From Falsiruegeria litorea R37 (lineage in GTDB: Bacteria > Pseudomonadota > Alphaproteobacteria > Rhodobacterales > Rhodobacteraceae): a stretch of DNA of 64,000 nt. The position numbers and the translations under genes were made by a program. Positions within the stretch are counted from its first letter, which is position 1. Each line of letters starts with the position of its first letter. The DNA lies in the NCBI RefSeq assembly GCF_900172225.1, contig NZ_FWFO01000003.1, forward strand, positions 248,001 through 312,000. The letters run 5' to 3'. Of the stretch, positions 9,929-17,540 are shown one piece after another. The notes under the pieces are model-generated. The model made no database searches, had not been told where the DNA came from, and worked only from the letters and a program-made list of their open reading frames with translations.

Positions 9929-11442
9929 GCCAGCAGGCTTTCCCCAGTCATCTCGGGCGGTTGCGGCAGTCCCATCAGTTCCAGCACCGTTGGAGCCAGA
10001 TCGCTCAGCCGCCCGTCTCGCAGCTTAGCGCCATCCGGCCCACCGACAAGGGCCACGGGAACTGGGTTAAGCGTATGGGCCGTATGTGGCCCGCCGGTGA
10101 CCGGGTCAAACATCTTCTCGCAGTTGCCGTGGTCAGCCGTCACAATCATCGCCCCGCCCGCCTTGTTCAACGCCTGGATCACTTGAGCCAGCCCCTGGTC
10201 CACGGCCTCGCATGCCTTGATCGCCGCATCCAGATCGCCAGTGTGACCCACCATGTCGGGGTTGGCATAGTTGGTGACGATCAGGTCGTAACCCGCTTCA
10301 ATCGCTTCGACGAATTTCTCGGTGACCTCGGCCGAGGACATCTCGGGCTGCAGATCATAGGTCGCCACCTTGGGCGACTTTGGCATGTAACGATCTTCGC
10401 CTTCCTCGGGCACCTCTTTGCCGCCATTCAGAAAGAAGGTGACATGGGGATACTTCTCGGTCTCGGCCAGGCGGAACTGGCGCTTGCCCTGTTTGGCCAC
10501 CCAGGAGCCCAGGGTGTTGACGATCTCGGCCTTGGGATAGGCGGTGGTCATATAGGTGTTGTGATCGTCTGAATACTCAACCATCCCCAGCAGTGCCGTC
10601 AGGTCGGGGCGCGCGCCGGTGTCAAAGCCGTCGAAATCCGGCTTGCCAATGGCGGCCAGAATTTCGCGAGCCCGGTCGGCGCGGAAGTTCAGACAGAAGA
10701 ACCCGTCGCCATCCTGCACACCCTGATAGCCGTCCAGAACAGTCGGCACGATGAATTCATCGGTTTCGGACTGGTTGTAGGCGCGGGTAACCGCGTCATG
10801 AGCCGAGCCGCTTTCGCGCCCTTGGGCCTTGATCATCGCACCGTAGGCCTCGGACACCCGCTCCCACCGGTTGTCTCGGTCCATCGCAAAGTAGCGGCCA
10901 CAAACGGTGACGATCTTGGCCCCGTCGGGCAGCTTCTCTTCCAGCTCACCGATATAGGTATAGGCCGATTTCGGAGCGACATCGCGGCCATCGGTGATGG
11001 CGTGCAACGCAACCGGCACACCGGCCTGGGTGATCGCCTGAGCGGCTGCCACGATGTGATCCAGATGCCCGTGTACGCCGCCATCGGACACCAAGCCCAT
11101 CAAATGAGCGGTACCGCCGGTGCCCTTGAGCTTGGCAATGAAATCCAGCAGTGCGGCATTTTCAAAGAATGATCCATCCTCGATGGCCAAATCGATCTGC
11201 CCCAGATCCATCGCCACCACGCGACCCGCACCGATGTTGGTGTGCCCCACTTCCGAATTGCCCATCTGTCCGCTGGGCAGGCCTGCATCCGGGCCGTGAG
11301 TGATCAATTTGGCATGCGGGCCTTGTTCCATGATCGCATCAAACGCCGGGGTGTTGGCCAGATGGGGGGCGTTGGCCTCGGTCACATCCGACAGGCCCCA
11401 TCCATCCAGGATGCACAGGACAACAGGCTTGGGGGCGGTCAT
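9925..11442 (-). CDS. gpmI: 2,3-bisphosphoglycerate-independent phosphoglycerate mutase
   Basis: A 505-residue cytoplasmic enzyme that interconverts 3- and 2-phosphoglycerate in glycolysis and gluconeogenesis using two Mn ions and a phosphoserine. The metalloenzyme/alkaline-phosphatase fold is clear: ILDGWG (metal ligand Asp13), MGNSEVGH (nucleophile Ser63), the HGHLDHI region and the C-terminal TADHGNCE metal site. CGGAGA precedes the ATG at 11442. Length matches the usual 505-515 residues. It is the first gene of an operon with the envC-like gene (ATGA overlap) and ctpA. Confidence 0.97.
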   Translation of the reverse strand: MTAPKPVVLCILDGWGLSDVTEANAPHLANTPAFDAIMEQGPHAKLITHGPDAGLPSGQMGNSEVGHTNIGAGRVVAMDLGQIDLAIEDGSFFENAALLDFIAKLKGTGGTAHLMGLVSDGGVHGHLDHIVAAAQAITQAGVPVALHAITDGRDVAPKSAYTYIGELEEKLPDGAKIVTVCGRYFAMDRDNRWERVSEAYGAMIKAQGRESGSAHDAVTRAYNQSETDEFIVPTVLDGYQGVQDGDGFFCLNFRADRAREILAAIGKPDFDGFDTGARPDLTALLGMVEYSDDHNTYMTTAYPKAEIVNTLGSWVAKQGKRQFRLAETEKYPHVTFFLNGGKEVPEEGEDRYMPKSPKVATYDLQPEMSSAEVTEKFVEAIEAGYDLIVTNYANPDMVGHTGDLDAAIKACEAVDQGLAQVIQALNKAGGAMIVTADHGNCEKMFDPVTGGPHTAHTLNPVPVALVGGPDGAKLRDGRLSDLAPTVLELMGLPQPPEMTGESLLA

Positions 11443-11542
11443 GGTTGATCTCCGACTACTGCTCTTGCGCGCCTTCTAACGGCTGGCGGCCCTAGGGTGA
11501 ACCGCCTTTAGCGCCACCAGCGACGCCGTGTCGTCAGAAACA

Positions 11543-14476
11543 TCAGATGTTGGGCTTTCCCTGACGCAATTCGCGTACTTGATCCGCCCCCGGCGTCAGA
11601 AGATGCCGCAGCATTCCAACGGGATGCGCCTTGAGGCTGAGGCGCATGGCGACGTAATCCTCGACCACCTGCTCGCCCAATGTCATCTCGGGCAAATGGG
11701 CAGCAGGTTCATCCAGCGCCTCGCCTTCCATATCCAGCGCAAAGAGCGGCAGCGGCTTGGCCGTCTTGATCGCCTTGGCCTGCCACAGCGCCTCGCGCCG
11801 GTTCAAACCGCAAGCAGCAAAGACATCCGCCTCGGCCAACCGTTCGATCACCGATGGGGGCAGACCGGCCCGGCGCCAAACGTCATCGACCGCGTGATAA
11901 CCGTTGCCGCGCGCCGCCGTGAGCCAACTGGCGTCTTCTTCGCTCAGCCCCTTGATCTGGCGGAACCCCAGCCGCAGGGCCAACCCGCCACGCCCGTCGG
12001 GTTCCATCACGTTGTCCCAATAGCTGGTGTTGATGCAGACCGGACGCACCTGCACACCATGCTCGCGCGCGTCCCGCACGATCTGCGCAGGCGCATAGAA
12101 CCCCATCGGTTGCGAGTTTAGCAGGGCGCAAGCAAAGATGCCGGGATGGTGGCATTTGATCCAGGCGCTGGCGTAGACCAGCAGCGCAAAACTGGCGGCG
12201 TGGCTTTCGGGGAAGCCATAAGAGCCGAAGCCTTCGATCTGAGAAAAGCACCGCTCGGCAAAATCCTCCTCATACCCGTTGCGTTTCATCCCACCCAGAA
12301 ACAGCGTGCGAAACTCGCTGACCGAGCCGTGTTTTTTGAACGTTGCCAACGACCGGCGCAGGCGGTCGGCCTGTTCGGGGGTGAACCCCGCGCCAACGAT
12401 GGCGATCTGCATCGCCTGTTCCTGAAACAGCGGCACGCCCAGGGTTTTGCCCAACACCTCGCCCAGTGCGTCCGAGGGGAAACTGACCTCCTCTTCTCCA
12501 TTGCGACGGCGGATATAGGGGTGGACCATATCGCCCTGGATGGGGCCCGGGCGGATGATGGCAACCTCGATCACCAGGTCATAGAAATTGCGCGGGCGCA
12601 TGCGCGGTAGAAAGTTCATCTGCGCGCGTGATTCCACCTGAAACACACCGATGCTGTCAGCGGCGCAGAGCATGTCATAAACGCGCGGATCTTCGGGCGG
12701 CAGGGTCGAAAGCGCATACTGCGTGCCGTGGTGCTGCCCGATCAGGTCGAACGCCTTGCGGATGCAGGTGAGCATGCCAAGGCTGAGCACGTCGACCTTG
12801 AGGATTCCCAAGGAATCGATGTCATCCTTGTCCCAGCAGATGACCGTCCTGTCTTCCATTGTGGCGTTCTCGATGGGAACCAGCTCATCCAACCGCCCCT
12901 CGGTCACGATAAAGCCGCCCACGTGCTGGGACAGGTGGCGGGGGAAGCCCACGATTTCATAGACCAGTGCCATGGTCTGTTGCAGGCGGCGGTCGGTGGG
13001 GTCGAGACCGATCTCGCGCATGCGCTGCGCCTCTAACCCGTCAGCCGAGAAAAATCCCCAGAGCTGTGAGGCGAGGCCGGATATGGTGTCTTCGGTCAGG
13101 CCCATGGCGCGGCCTACCTCGCGGATGGCGCGTTTGCCGCGATAATGGATCACCGTGGCGCAGAGGCCCGCGCGGTGACGGCCATAGCGTTCATAAATCC
13201 ACTGGATCACCTCTTCGCGGCGTTCATGTTCGAAATCCACGTCGATGTCGGGCGGCTCGTCCCGCGCCTCGGACACGAAACGTTCAAACACCATCGTGCC
13301 CATTTCCGGGCTGACCGAGGTGATGCCAAGGCAGAAACAGACCACCGAATTGGCCGCCGATCCGCGCCCCTGACAAAGGATGTCGCGCGAGCGGGCAAAA
13401 TGCACGATGTCCCGGACGGTCAGGAAATAGGGCTCGTATTTCAGCTTGCCGATCAGGGTCAGTTCATGGGCCAGCATGTTTTTGACCCTGTCAGAGGTCC
13501 CGGCGGGGTAACGCCATGTCAGCCCCTCATGCGCCAACCGATGCAGACGCTCGGTCGGCGTCTCATTCTCGCTGACCTCGCTGGGGTATTCATAACGCAA
13601 CTCGTCCAGCGAGAAGATGAGGGTTCGGGCCAGATCACCGGCGCGCGCAACCGCCCCTTCGTGGCCTTTGAAGAGGCGGCGCATTTCGGTTCCGGATCGC
13701 AGGCGCTGTTCGCCATTGGCAAGTGCGGCGCGGCCCAGATCCTCGACCTTGCAGCGCAGGCGGATAGCGCTGAGCACATCGGCCAGCTTGCGGCGGGCAC
13801 CGTGGTGCATACGCGGCGCAGCGCTGGCCAGTGTGGGAATGCCAAGCGCGCGGGCCTGAGCCTCGATCTGCGCAAAACGGTCCTTGTCAGCACCATCATA
13901 AGCCGGGGTGAGCAGCATGTGCATATGTCCGGCAAAGCGGCGCGTCAGCCGGTCCGCATGTGGAGCCCATTCATCCGCGCCGCACCGACCCGTGGTCGTC
14001 TGTGGCCACAGCAGCAGGTGGAGGCCGTCCGCGAACCCCTCAAGGTCGGACAGGTGGAGGATGCAGTCACCCTTTTCCGCCCTGAGCCGTCCGGTGGACA
14101 AGATCCGGCACAGGTTGCCCCAACCTTGCCGGTTCTGTGGTAGCACGGTGATCGCAGGGGCATCGGTAAAGATCAGCCGCGCCGCCGGGATCAGACGCGG
14201 CACCGCATAGACCGGGTAGGACGCAGGCCGCACAATGTGATCGGGACAGGGTGGCCCGATGGGGGTATTGAGCTCTTCCCATGTCTGACGCTCGCGTACC
14301 TTGCGGGCAATCTCACGCGCTTGGGTGTGGGCCCGCACGATCCCCGCCACCGAGTTGTCGTCTGCAATCGCGATCTGCTCCAGTCCCAACGTTACCGCAC
14401 GCTCCATGTACTCCTCGGGGTGGGATGCCCCGGTGAGGAAGGTGAAATTCGACGTGATCGACAGTTCGGCAAACAT
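11543..14476 (-). CDS. dnaE2: Error-prone DNA polymerase DnaE2, short C-terminus
   Basis: A 977-residue C-family polymerase used for translesion synthesis and SOS mutagenesis. Present are the PHP domain (residues 1-~200), the palm with CQGRGSAANS and the catalytic PPDIDVDF aspartates, FQEQAMQIA in the fingers, and the tandem HhH region. The protein stops at GADQVRELRQGKPNI, directly after the helix-hairpin-helix part, where most DnaE2 proteins continue with about 100 residues of OB-fold; only 100 bases separate it from gpmI and they do not encode the missing part. No imuA or imuB lies next to it, unlike the usual imuA-imuB-dnaE2 cassette. An SOS-like box is just upstream. Whether the short form is typical of the lineage I cannot tell. 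Confidence 0.9.
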   Translation of the reverse strand: MFAELSITSNFTFLTGASHPEEYMERAVTLGLEQIAIADDNSVAGIVRAHTQAREIARKVRERQTWEELNTPIGPPCPDHIVRPASYPVYAVPRLIPAARLIFTDAPAITVLPQNRQGWGNLCRILSTGRLRAEKGDCILHLSDLEGFADGLHLLLWPQTTTGRCGADEWAPHADRLTRRFAGHMHMLLTPAYDGADKDRFAQIEAQARALGIPTLASAAPRMHHGARRKLADVLSAIRLRCKVEDLGRAALANGEQRLRSGTEMRRLFKGHEGAVARAGDLARTLIFSLDELRYEYPSEVSENETPTERLHRLAHEGLTWRYPAGTSDRVKNMLAHELTLIGKLKYEPYFLTVRDIVHFARSRDILCQGRGSAANSVVCFCLGITSVSPEMGTMVFERFVSEARDEPPDIDVDFEHERREEVIQWIYERYGRHRAGLCATVIHYRGKRAIREVGRAMGLTEDTISGLASQLWGFFSADGLEAQRMREIGLDPTDRRLQQTMALVYEIVGFPRHLSQHVGGFIVTEGRLDELVPIENATMEDRTVICWDKDDIDSLGILKVDVLSLGMLTCIRKAFDLIGQHHGTQYALSTLPPEDPRVYDMLCAADSIGVFQVESRAQMNFLPRMRPRNFYDLVIEVAIIRPGPIQGDMVHPYIRRRNGEEEVSFPSDALGEVLGKTLGVPLFQEQAMQIAIVGAGFTPEQADRLRRSLATFKKHGSVSEFRTLFLGGMKRNGYEEDFAERCFSQIEGFGSYGFPESHAASFALLVYASAWIKCHHPGIFACALLNSQPMGFYAPAQIVRDAREHGVQVRPVCINTSYWDNVMEPDGRGGLALRLGFRQIKGLSEEDASWLTAARGNGYHAVDDVWRRAGLPPSVIERLAEADVFAACGLNRREALWQAKAIKTAKPLPLFALDMEGEALDEPAAHLPEMTLGEQVVEDYVAMRLSLKAHPVGMLRHLLTPGADQVRELRQGKPNI

Positions 14477-14492
14477 GATGACTCACAATTAT

Positions 14493-14507
14493 ATTCACGT
14501 TTTGTTC
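14493..14507 (-). promoter_or_regulatory. Candidate LexA (SOS) box for dnaE2
   Basis: On the plus strand the site reads ATTC-N7-GTTC (GAAC-N7-GAAT toward dnaE2), a one-base variant of the alphaproteobacterial LexA direct repeat GTTC-N7-GTTC. It lies 17 bases upstream of the dnaE2 ATG, where a repressor would block transcription. SOS control of dnaE2 is known for the family; the match itself is what I see. Confidence 0.55.
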
Positions 14508-14596
14508 TTTTTCGAGTCGAAACCTGCATTGCGCAGGAAACGGGTCGTTTCTTCTGCCCTTCAACGGGCAGGTTGGGTGCACAAAAGGAGGCACCC

Positions 14597-15064
14597 ATGT
14601 TCACAGTCCAAGCCCTGTCCACCGCAGACGTCCGCGCCTATCAGGCCGGAGCACCAGATGCCTATGGCAACCCACCCGAGCAGGCCGTTTCAACCGGAAC
14701 AGGCAACCCGTGTCGGCACTGCCTGCGCCACATCCCTGATGGAGCACCCATGCTGATCCTGGCGCATCGCCCTTTTGACACGCTGCACCCCTATGCCGAA
14801 ACCGGTCCGATATTCTTGTGCGCAGACACCTGCGAACGCCACGCAGGCAGGGAAATACCCGAAATCCTGACGAGCTCACCTGATTATCTGATCAAAGGGT
14901 ACGGCGCGGACGATCGGATCGTTTACGGCACCGGAACCGTAGAGCCCACGCAGCAGATCAAAGAGGCTGTGGAGCGCATCTTTGCCCGGCCCGACGTGGC
15001 CTATATCCACGTCAGATCCTCGCGCAACAATTGCTATCAGGCCCGAATCGATCGGGCTGATTGA
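14597..15064 (+). CDS. DUF1203 domain protein
   Basis: A 155-residue soluble protein that matches the DUF1203 family over its length (MFTVQALSTADVRAYQAG start, a CRHCLRHIPDG cysteine pair near residues 39-42, and the C-terminal HVRSSRNNCYQARIDR block). Function of the family is not established. The ATG at 14597 has AAAGGAGG 6 bases upstream and is preferred over the much longer open frame. Its last 28 bases overlap the 3' end of the convergent ABC ATPase gene. It is divergent from dnaE2, and the 120-base gap holds the SOS-like box. Confidence 0.88.
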   Translation: MFTVQALSTADVRAYQAGAPDAYGNPPEQAVSTGTGNPCRHCLRHIPDGAPMLILAHRPFDTLHPYAETGPIFLCADTCERHAGREIPEILTSSPDYLIKGYGADDRIVYGTGTVEPTQQIKEAVERIFARPDVAYIHVRSSRNNCYQARIDRAD

Positions 15065-15993
15065 TCGGCCGAGGACGTCAGGGCCAGGAACACATCTTCC
15101 AGATCAGGCTCTTCGGTTTTGACGTCCCGGATGCGGATACCGACTGATCGCACTGCTTCAAGCACATGTTCGGCGCTGGTCTGTTGGCTATGATAGGATA
15201 GGACAACCGCGCCATCGTCGCGCAAGATCGCATCGATACCCGGGGCGTCAGGCAAGGCAAAGATCGGCTCGTCAGGCAAAATCACCATGGTGCGCGCATC
15301 AAGTCGCCCCAGCAGGCTGGCGGTGCTGTCCTGCACGATCTTTTCACCCTTGTTGATGATGGCGATCTGGTCGCACATCTCTTGCGCCTCTTCCAGGTAG
15401 TGGGTGGTCAGGATGATCGTCATCCCTTGCTCGTTCAACTTGCGCACATTGGCCCAGAGCATCTGGCGCAACTCGATATCGACACCAGCGGTCGGCTCGT
15501 CCAGCACAAGAACATGCGGGCGATGCACCAGCGCCTTGCCCAAAAGCAACCGCCGCCGCATGCCGCCCGACAACGTCCGGGCATAAGCCTCGGCTTTGTC
15601 ACTCAGGCCCACCATCTCGAGGATCTCATCACTGCGGCGTTGCGCCTTGGGCACGCCATAAAGCCCCGCCTGCACCTCTAATGCGCCGCGTGGGGTAAAG
15701 AAGGGGTCCAGATTCAGCTCTTGAGGCATCACGCCGATGGATGCCCGTGATTGCCGCGGGTTTGCGTCCTGATCAAATCCCCAGATCGTCACCTTGCCCG
15801 CGGATTTGACCACCAACCCCGCGAGAATGTTGATCAGGGTCGACTTGCCCGCCCCATTGGGCCCGAGCAACCCAAAGACCGAGCCGCGCGGAACCACCAG
15901 ATCAATCCCCTTGAGGGCATGCTTTTCGGGTTCGCCACGCCCGCCACGATATGTTTTCTTCAAGCCTTCGATCCGGATTGCATCCTGGGTCAT
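15037..15993 (-). CDS. ABC-2-type transporter ATP-binding protein
   Basis: A 318-residue ABC ATPase. Walker A GPNGAGKST (about 44-52), Q-loop in GVMPQELNLD, signature LSGGMRRRL, Walker B VLVLDEPTAGVD and the switch His in TTHYLEEA are all intact. The C-terminal extension (from ~225) is of the drug/polysaccharide ABC-2 exporter type. No permease gene is adjacent on this strand, so its membrane partner is elsewhere or it is an orphan. The ATG at 15993 is given; a GTG at 16002 with AGGGG just upstream is an alternative that adds three residues. Confidence 0.92.
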   Translation of the reverse strand: MTQDAIRIEGLKKTYRGGRGEPEKHALKGIDLVVPRGSVFGLLGPNGAGKSTLINILAGLVVKSAGKVTIWGFDQDANPRQSRASIGVMPQELNLDPFFTPRGALEVQAGLYGVPKAQRRSDEILEMVGLSDKAEAYARTLSGGMRRRLLLGKALVHRPHVLVLDEPTAGVDIELRQMLWANVRKLNEQGMTIILTTHYLEEAQEMCDQIAIINKGEKIVQDSTASLLGRLDARTMVILPDEPIFALPDAPGIDAILRDDGAVVLSYHSQQTSAEHVLEAVRSVGIRIRDVKTEEPDLEDVFLALTSSADQSARSIRA

Positions 15994-16081
15994 CTGCCGC
16001 ACTTGCCCCTGCTCGGTTGATCGCTCATAAACGCAGCTAACCCATGCCCGCGAGGCCTACAACTCAGAAGGACCGCCAGCG

Positions 16082-16258
16082 ATGACAATCGAAGCGCCGG
16101 AAACCAAAAACGTCGAGACCACGCGCGTCGCTTGCGACGGCGGTGAAGGCGCCTTGGGCCATCCCCGCGTATGGCTGCTGATCCCCGAGGACCTGGGCTG
16201 GGTCGAGTGCCCATATTGCGATTGCAAATACGTCCTGAAAGGTCACGAGGCCCAATAA
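16082..16258 (+). CDS. Small zinc-finger (CHCC-type) protein
   Basis: A 58-residue protein: MTIEAPETKNVETTRVACDG at the start, then C18, H27, C43 and C46 (VECPYCDCKY) arranged as in the zf-CHCC family, whose mitochondrial member is the complex I accessory subunit NDUFS6. In alphaproteobacteria these short proteins occur near respiratory or unrelated genes; binding of one zinc is expected. The start has only a weak ribosome site (GAAGG 11 bases upstream), but the conserved core leaves little doubt. It ends one base before the GTG of the DUF2459 gene, so the two are likely co-translated. Confidence 0.85.
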   Translation: MTIEAPETKNVETTRVACDGGEGALGHPRVWLLIPEDLGWVECPYCDCKYVLKGHEAQ

Positions 16259-16259
16259 C

Positions 16260-16754
16260 GTGGTCCGGACAGCGCTTTGGCTTGTCCTGGCGCTTGTGGC
16301 ATTTCCGGTATTGTACGGCTTGGCAGCGACGGCTGGGGCCTTGGTCAACTTGGCAGACGGGCAACTCGACCGAGAGGGCGAGACTGAAATCCTGTTGGTT
16401 TCGGGGCAGATTCACTATGATTTTCTTTTGCCGCTGACCCCGCTGACCCGCCGTCAATTCGCGCGACTAGCAAAGTACGGCCAACCGTTGAATCATCCGG
16501 ACGCCCAGTGGTTGTTGATTGGCTGGGGTGCGCGCGAGTTTTATACCACTACCGGCAACTACAGCGACGTCAGCGCAAAAGCCGTCATGCGGGGCATTTT
16601 CGGTGACACAAGCGTCATCCGAACAGATGTTTTGGGTCGCTTGACCCCCAAAGTTGACGCGCTGCGCGACGCGGGTCATCCTTTTGGGGCTTGGGTTCCC
16701 CTGCCCTTTTCGGTGTCCTTGTCGCACCGAATGTTCCTGCAATCTGAATACTAG
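16260..16754 (+). CDS. DUF2459 (TIGR02117-like) protein, internally shortened
   Basis: A 164-residue protein with an N-terminal signal anchor (residues 5-30). EILLVSGQIHYDFLLP, GWGAREFYTT and FGDTSVIRTDVLG follow the DUF2459 family, whose members are usually about 220 residues. After LGRLTPKV the sequence jumps to DALRDAGHPFGAWVPLPFSVSL, which corresponds to the family's extreme C-terminus; the intervening part, including the conserved TCNxW block, is missing. The frame is kept, so this looks like an in-frame deletion of roughly 60 codons. GTG start at 16260, one base after the zinc-finger gene. Function of the family is unknown; this copy may be non-functional. Confidence 0.75.
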   Translation: MVRTALWLVLALVAFPVLYGLAATAGALVNLADGQLDREGETEILLVSGQIHYDFLLPLTPLTRRQFARLAKYGQPLNHPDAQWLLIGWGAREFYTTTGNYSDVSAKAVMRGIFGDTSVIRTDVLGRLTPKVDALRDAGHPFGAWVPLPFSVSLSHRMFLQSEY

Positions 16755-16777
16755 AGGCGGAACGGCAAACCAGGGGT

Positions 16778-17356
16778 TCAGTGAAACGTGCTGTTTCTGG
16801 ATGTCGAAACGCTCGGCCAAAGCTCTTGCGGATCATAGACATACCCATAGGCAACCGAGGCGGACACACGCGTCCAAAGATCCGGCTGCGCTGTCCCTTC
16901 GAGCGCAGCATACTGGATTTGCAATGAGCCAAATGGCGATACCGCATCCGATCGCGGGGACGATGTGATGTGCAATTGGTTTTGGAGTTTCCAGTTTCGC
17001 CCCCTGCGGCAAATGATGGTCCGTTTGTCGGACACAAAATAGGCCAGCCGCGTCAACACAAACTGGCGCGCCAAAGCAAGCCCCGTCGCAATAGCCAAAG
17101 ACGTGAGGGTCACAATCACGCCAATCTGAAATGGCACGTCAGATGAAACCCCCGAGCGATCTGGCGCAAATGGCATGATCGCCCAAACCAGTAAAACCGC
17201 TGTTAAGAATGCCGTGTGCAACAAACGCTCGTGCCCTACGGCCTGAAAGAACCTTCGACCCTGAACCGGCTGGCCCGACCACAACAACTGCTCTCCTGGC
17301 TCCAGGATATCACTAAGCTCGGGGTGGTCACATCTAAGGGTAATCGTCTTCAACAT
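16778..17356 (-). CDS. Membrane protein with PH-like N-terminal motif
   Basis: A 192-residue protein. Residues 17-32 (ILEPGEQLLWSGQPVQ) match the start of bacterial PH-domain membrane proteins, followed by two hydrophobic segments (about 46-65 and 78-98) and a beta-rich cytoplasmic part (100-192) with a Trp-Lys and Tyr-rich end. Function unknown. It converges on the DUF2459 gene with a 23-base gap. The ATG at 17356 gives the complete PH-like start; no clear Shine-Dalgarno is visible. Confidence 0.7.
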   Translation of the reverse strand: MLKTITLRCDHPELSDILEPGEQLLWSGQPVQGRRFFQAVGHERLLHTAFLTAVLLVWAIMPFAPDRSGVSSDVPFQIGVIVTLTSLAIATGLALARQFVLTRLAYFVSDKRTIICRRGRNWKLQNQLHITSSPRSDAVSPFGSLQIQYAALEGTAQPDLWTRVSASVAYGYVYDPQELWPSVSTSRNSTFH

Positions 17357-17540
17357 GCTCGCACGCTATCCATATGGTCAGATCAAAACAACCTAAAAGT
17401 GTGTTAACCATATCGACTAAATCTTAACGGTAAGTTAGCGCATTTGCTTGTGTCGGCAGTCTCGACAACAGCGATTGCGGTCTAGTGCGGGATAAACGAT
17501 AAAAAGCCGGACGCGTCCCCAAAGCAAAAGGCCCCACATC

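Noticed and set aside
9499-10572. 357-codon open frame across envC-like and gpmI genes
   Set aside because: Crosses two real genes on the opposite strand and shows Pro/Arg/Ser-rich nonsense composition.
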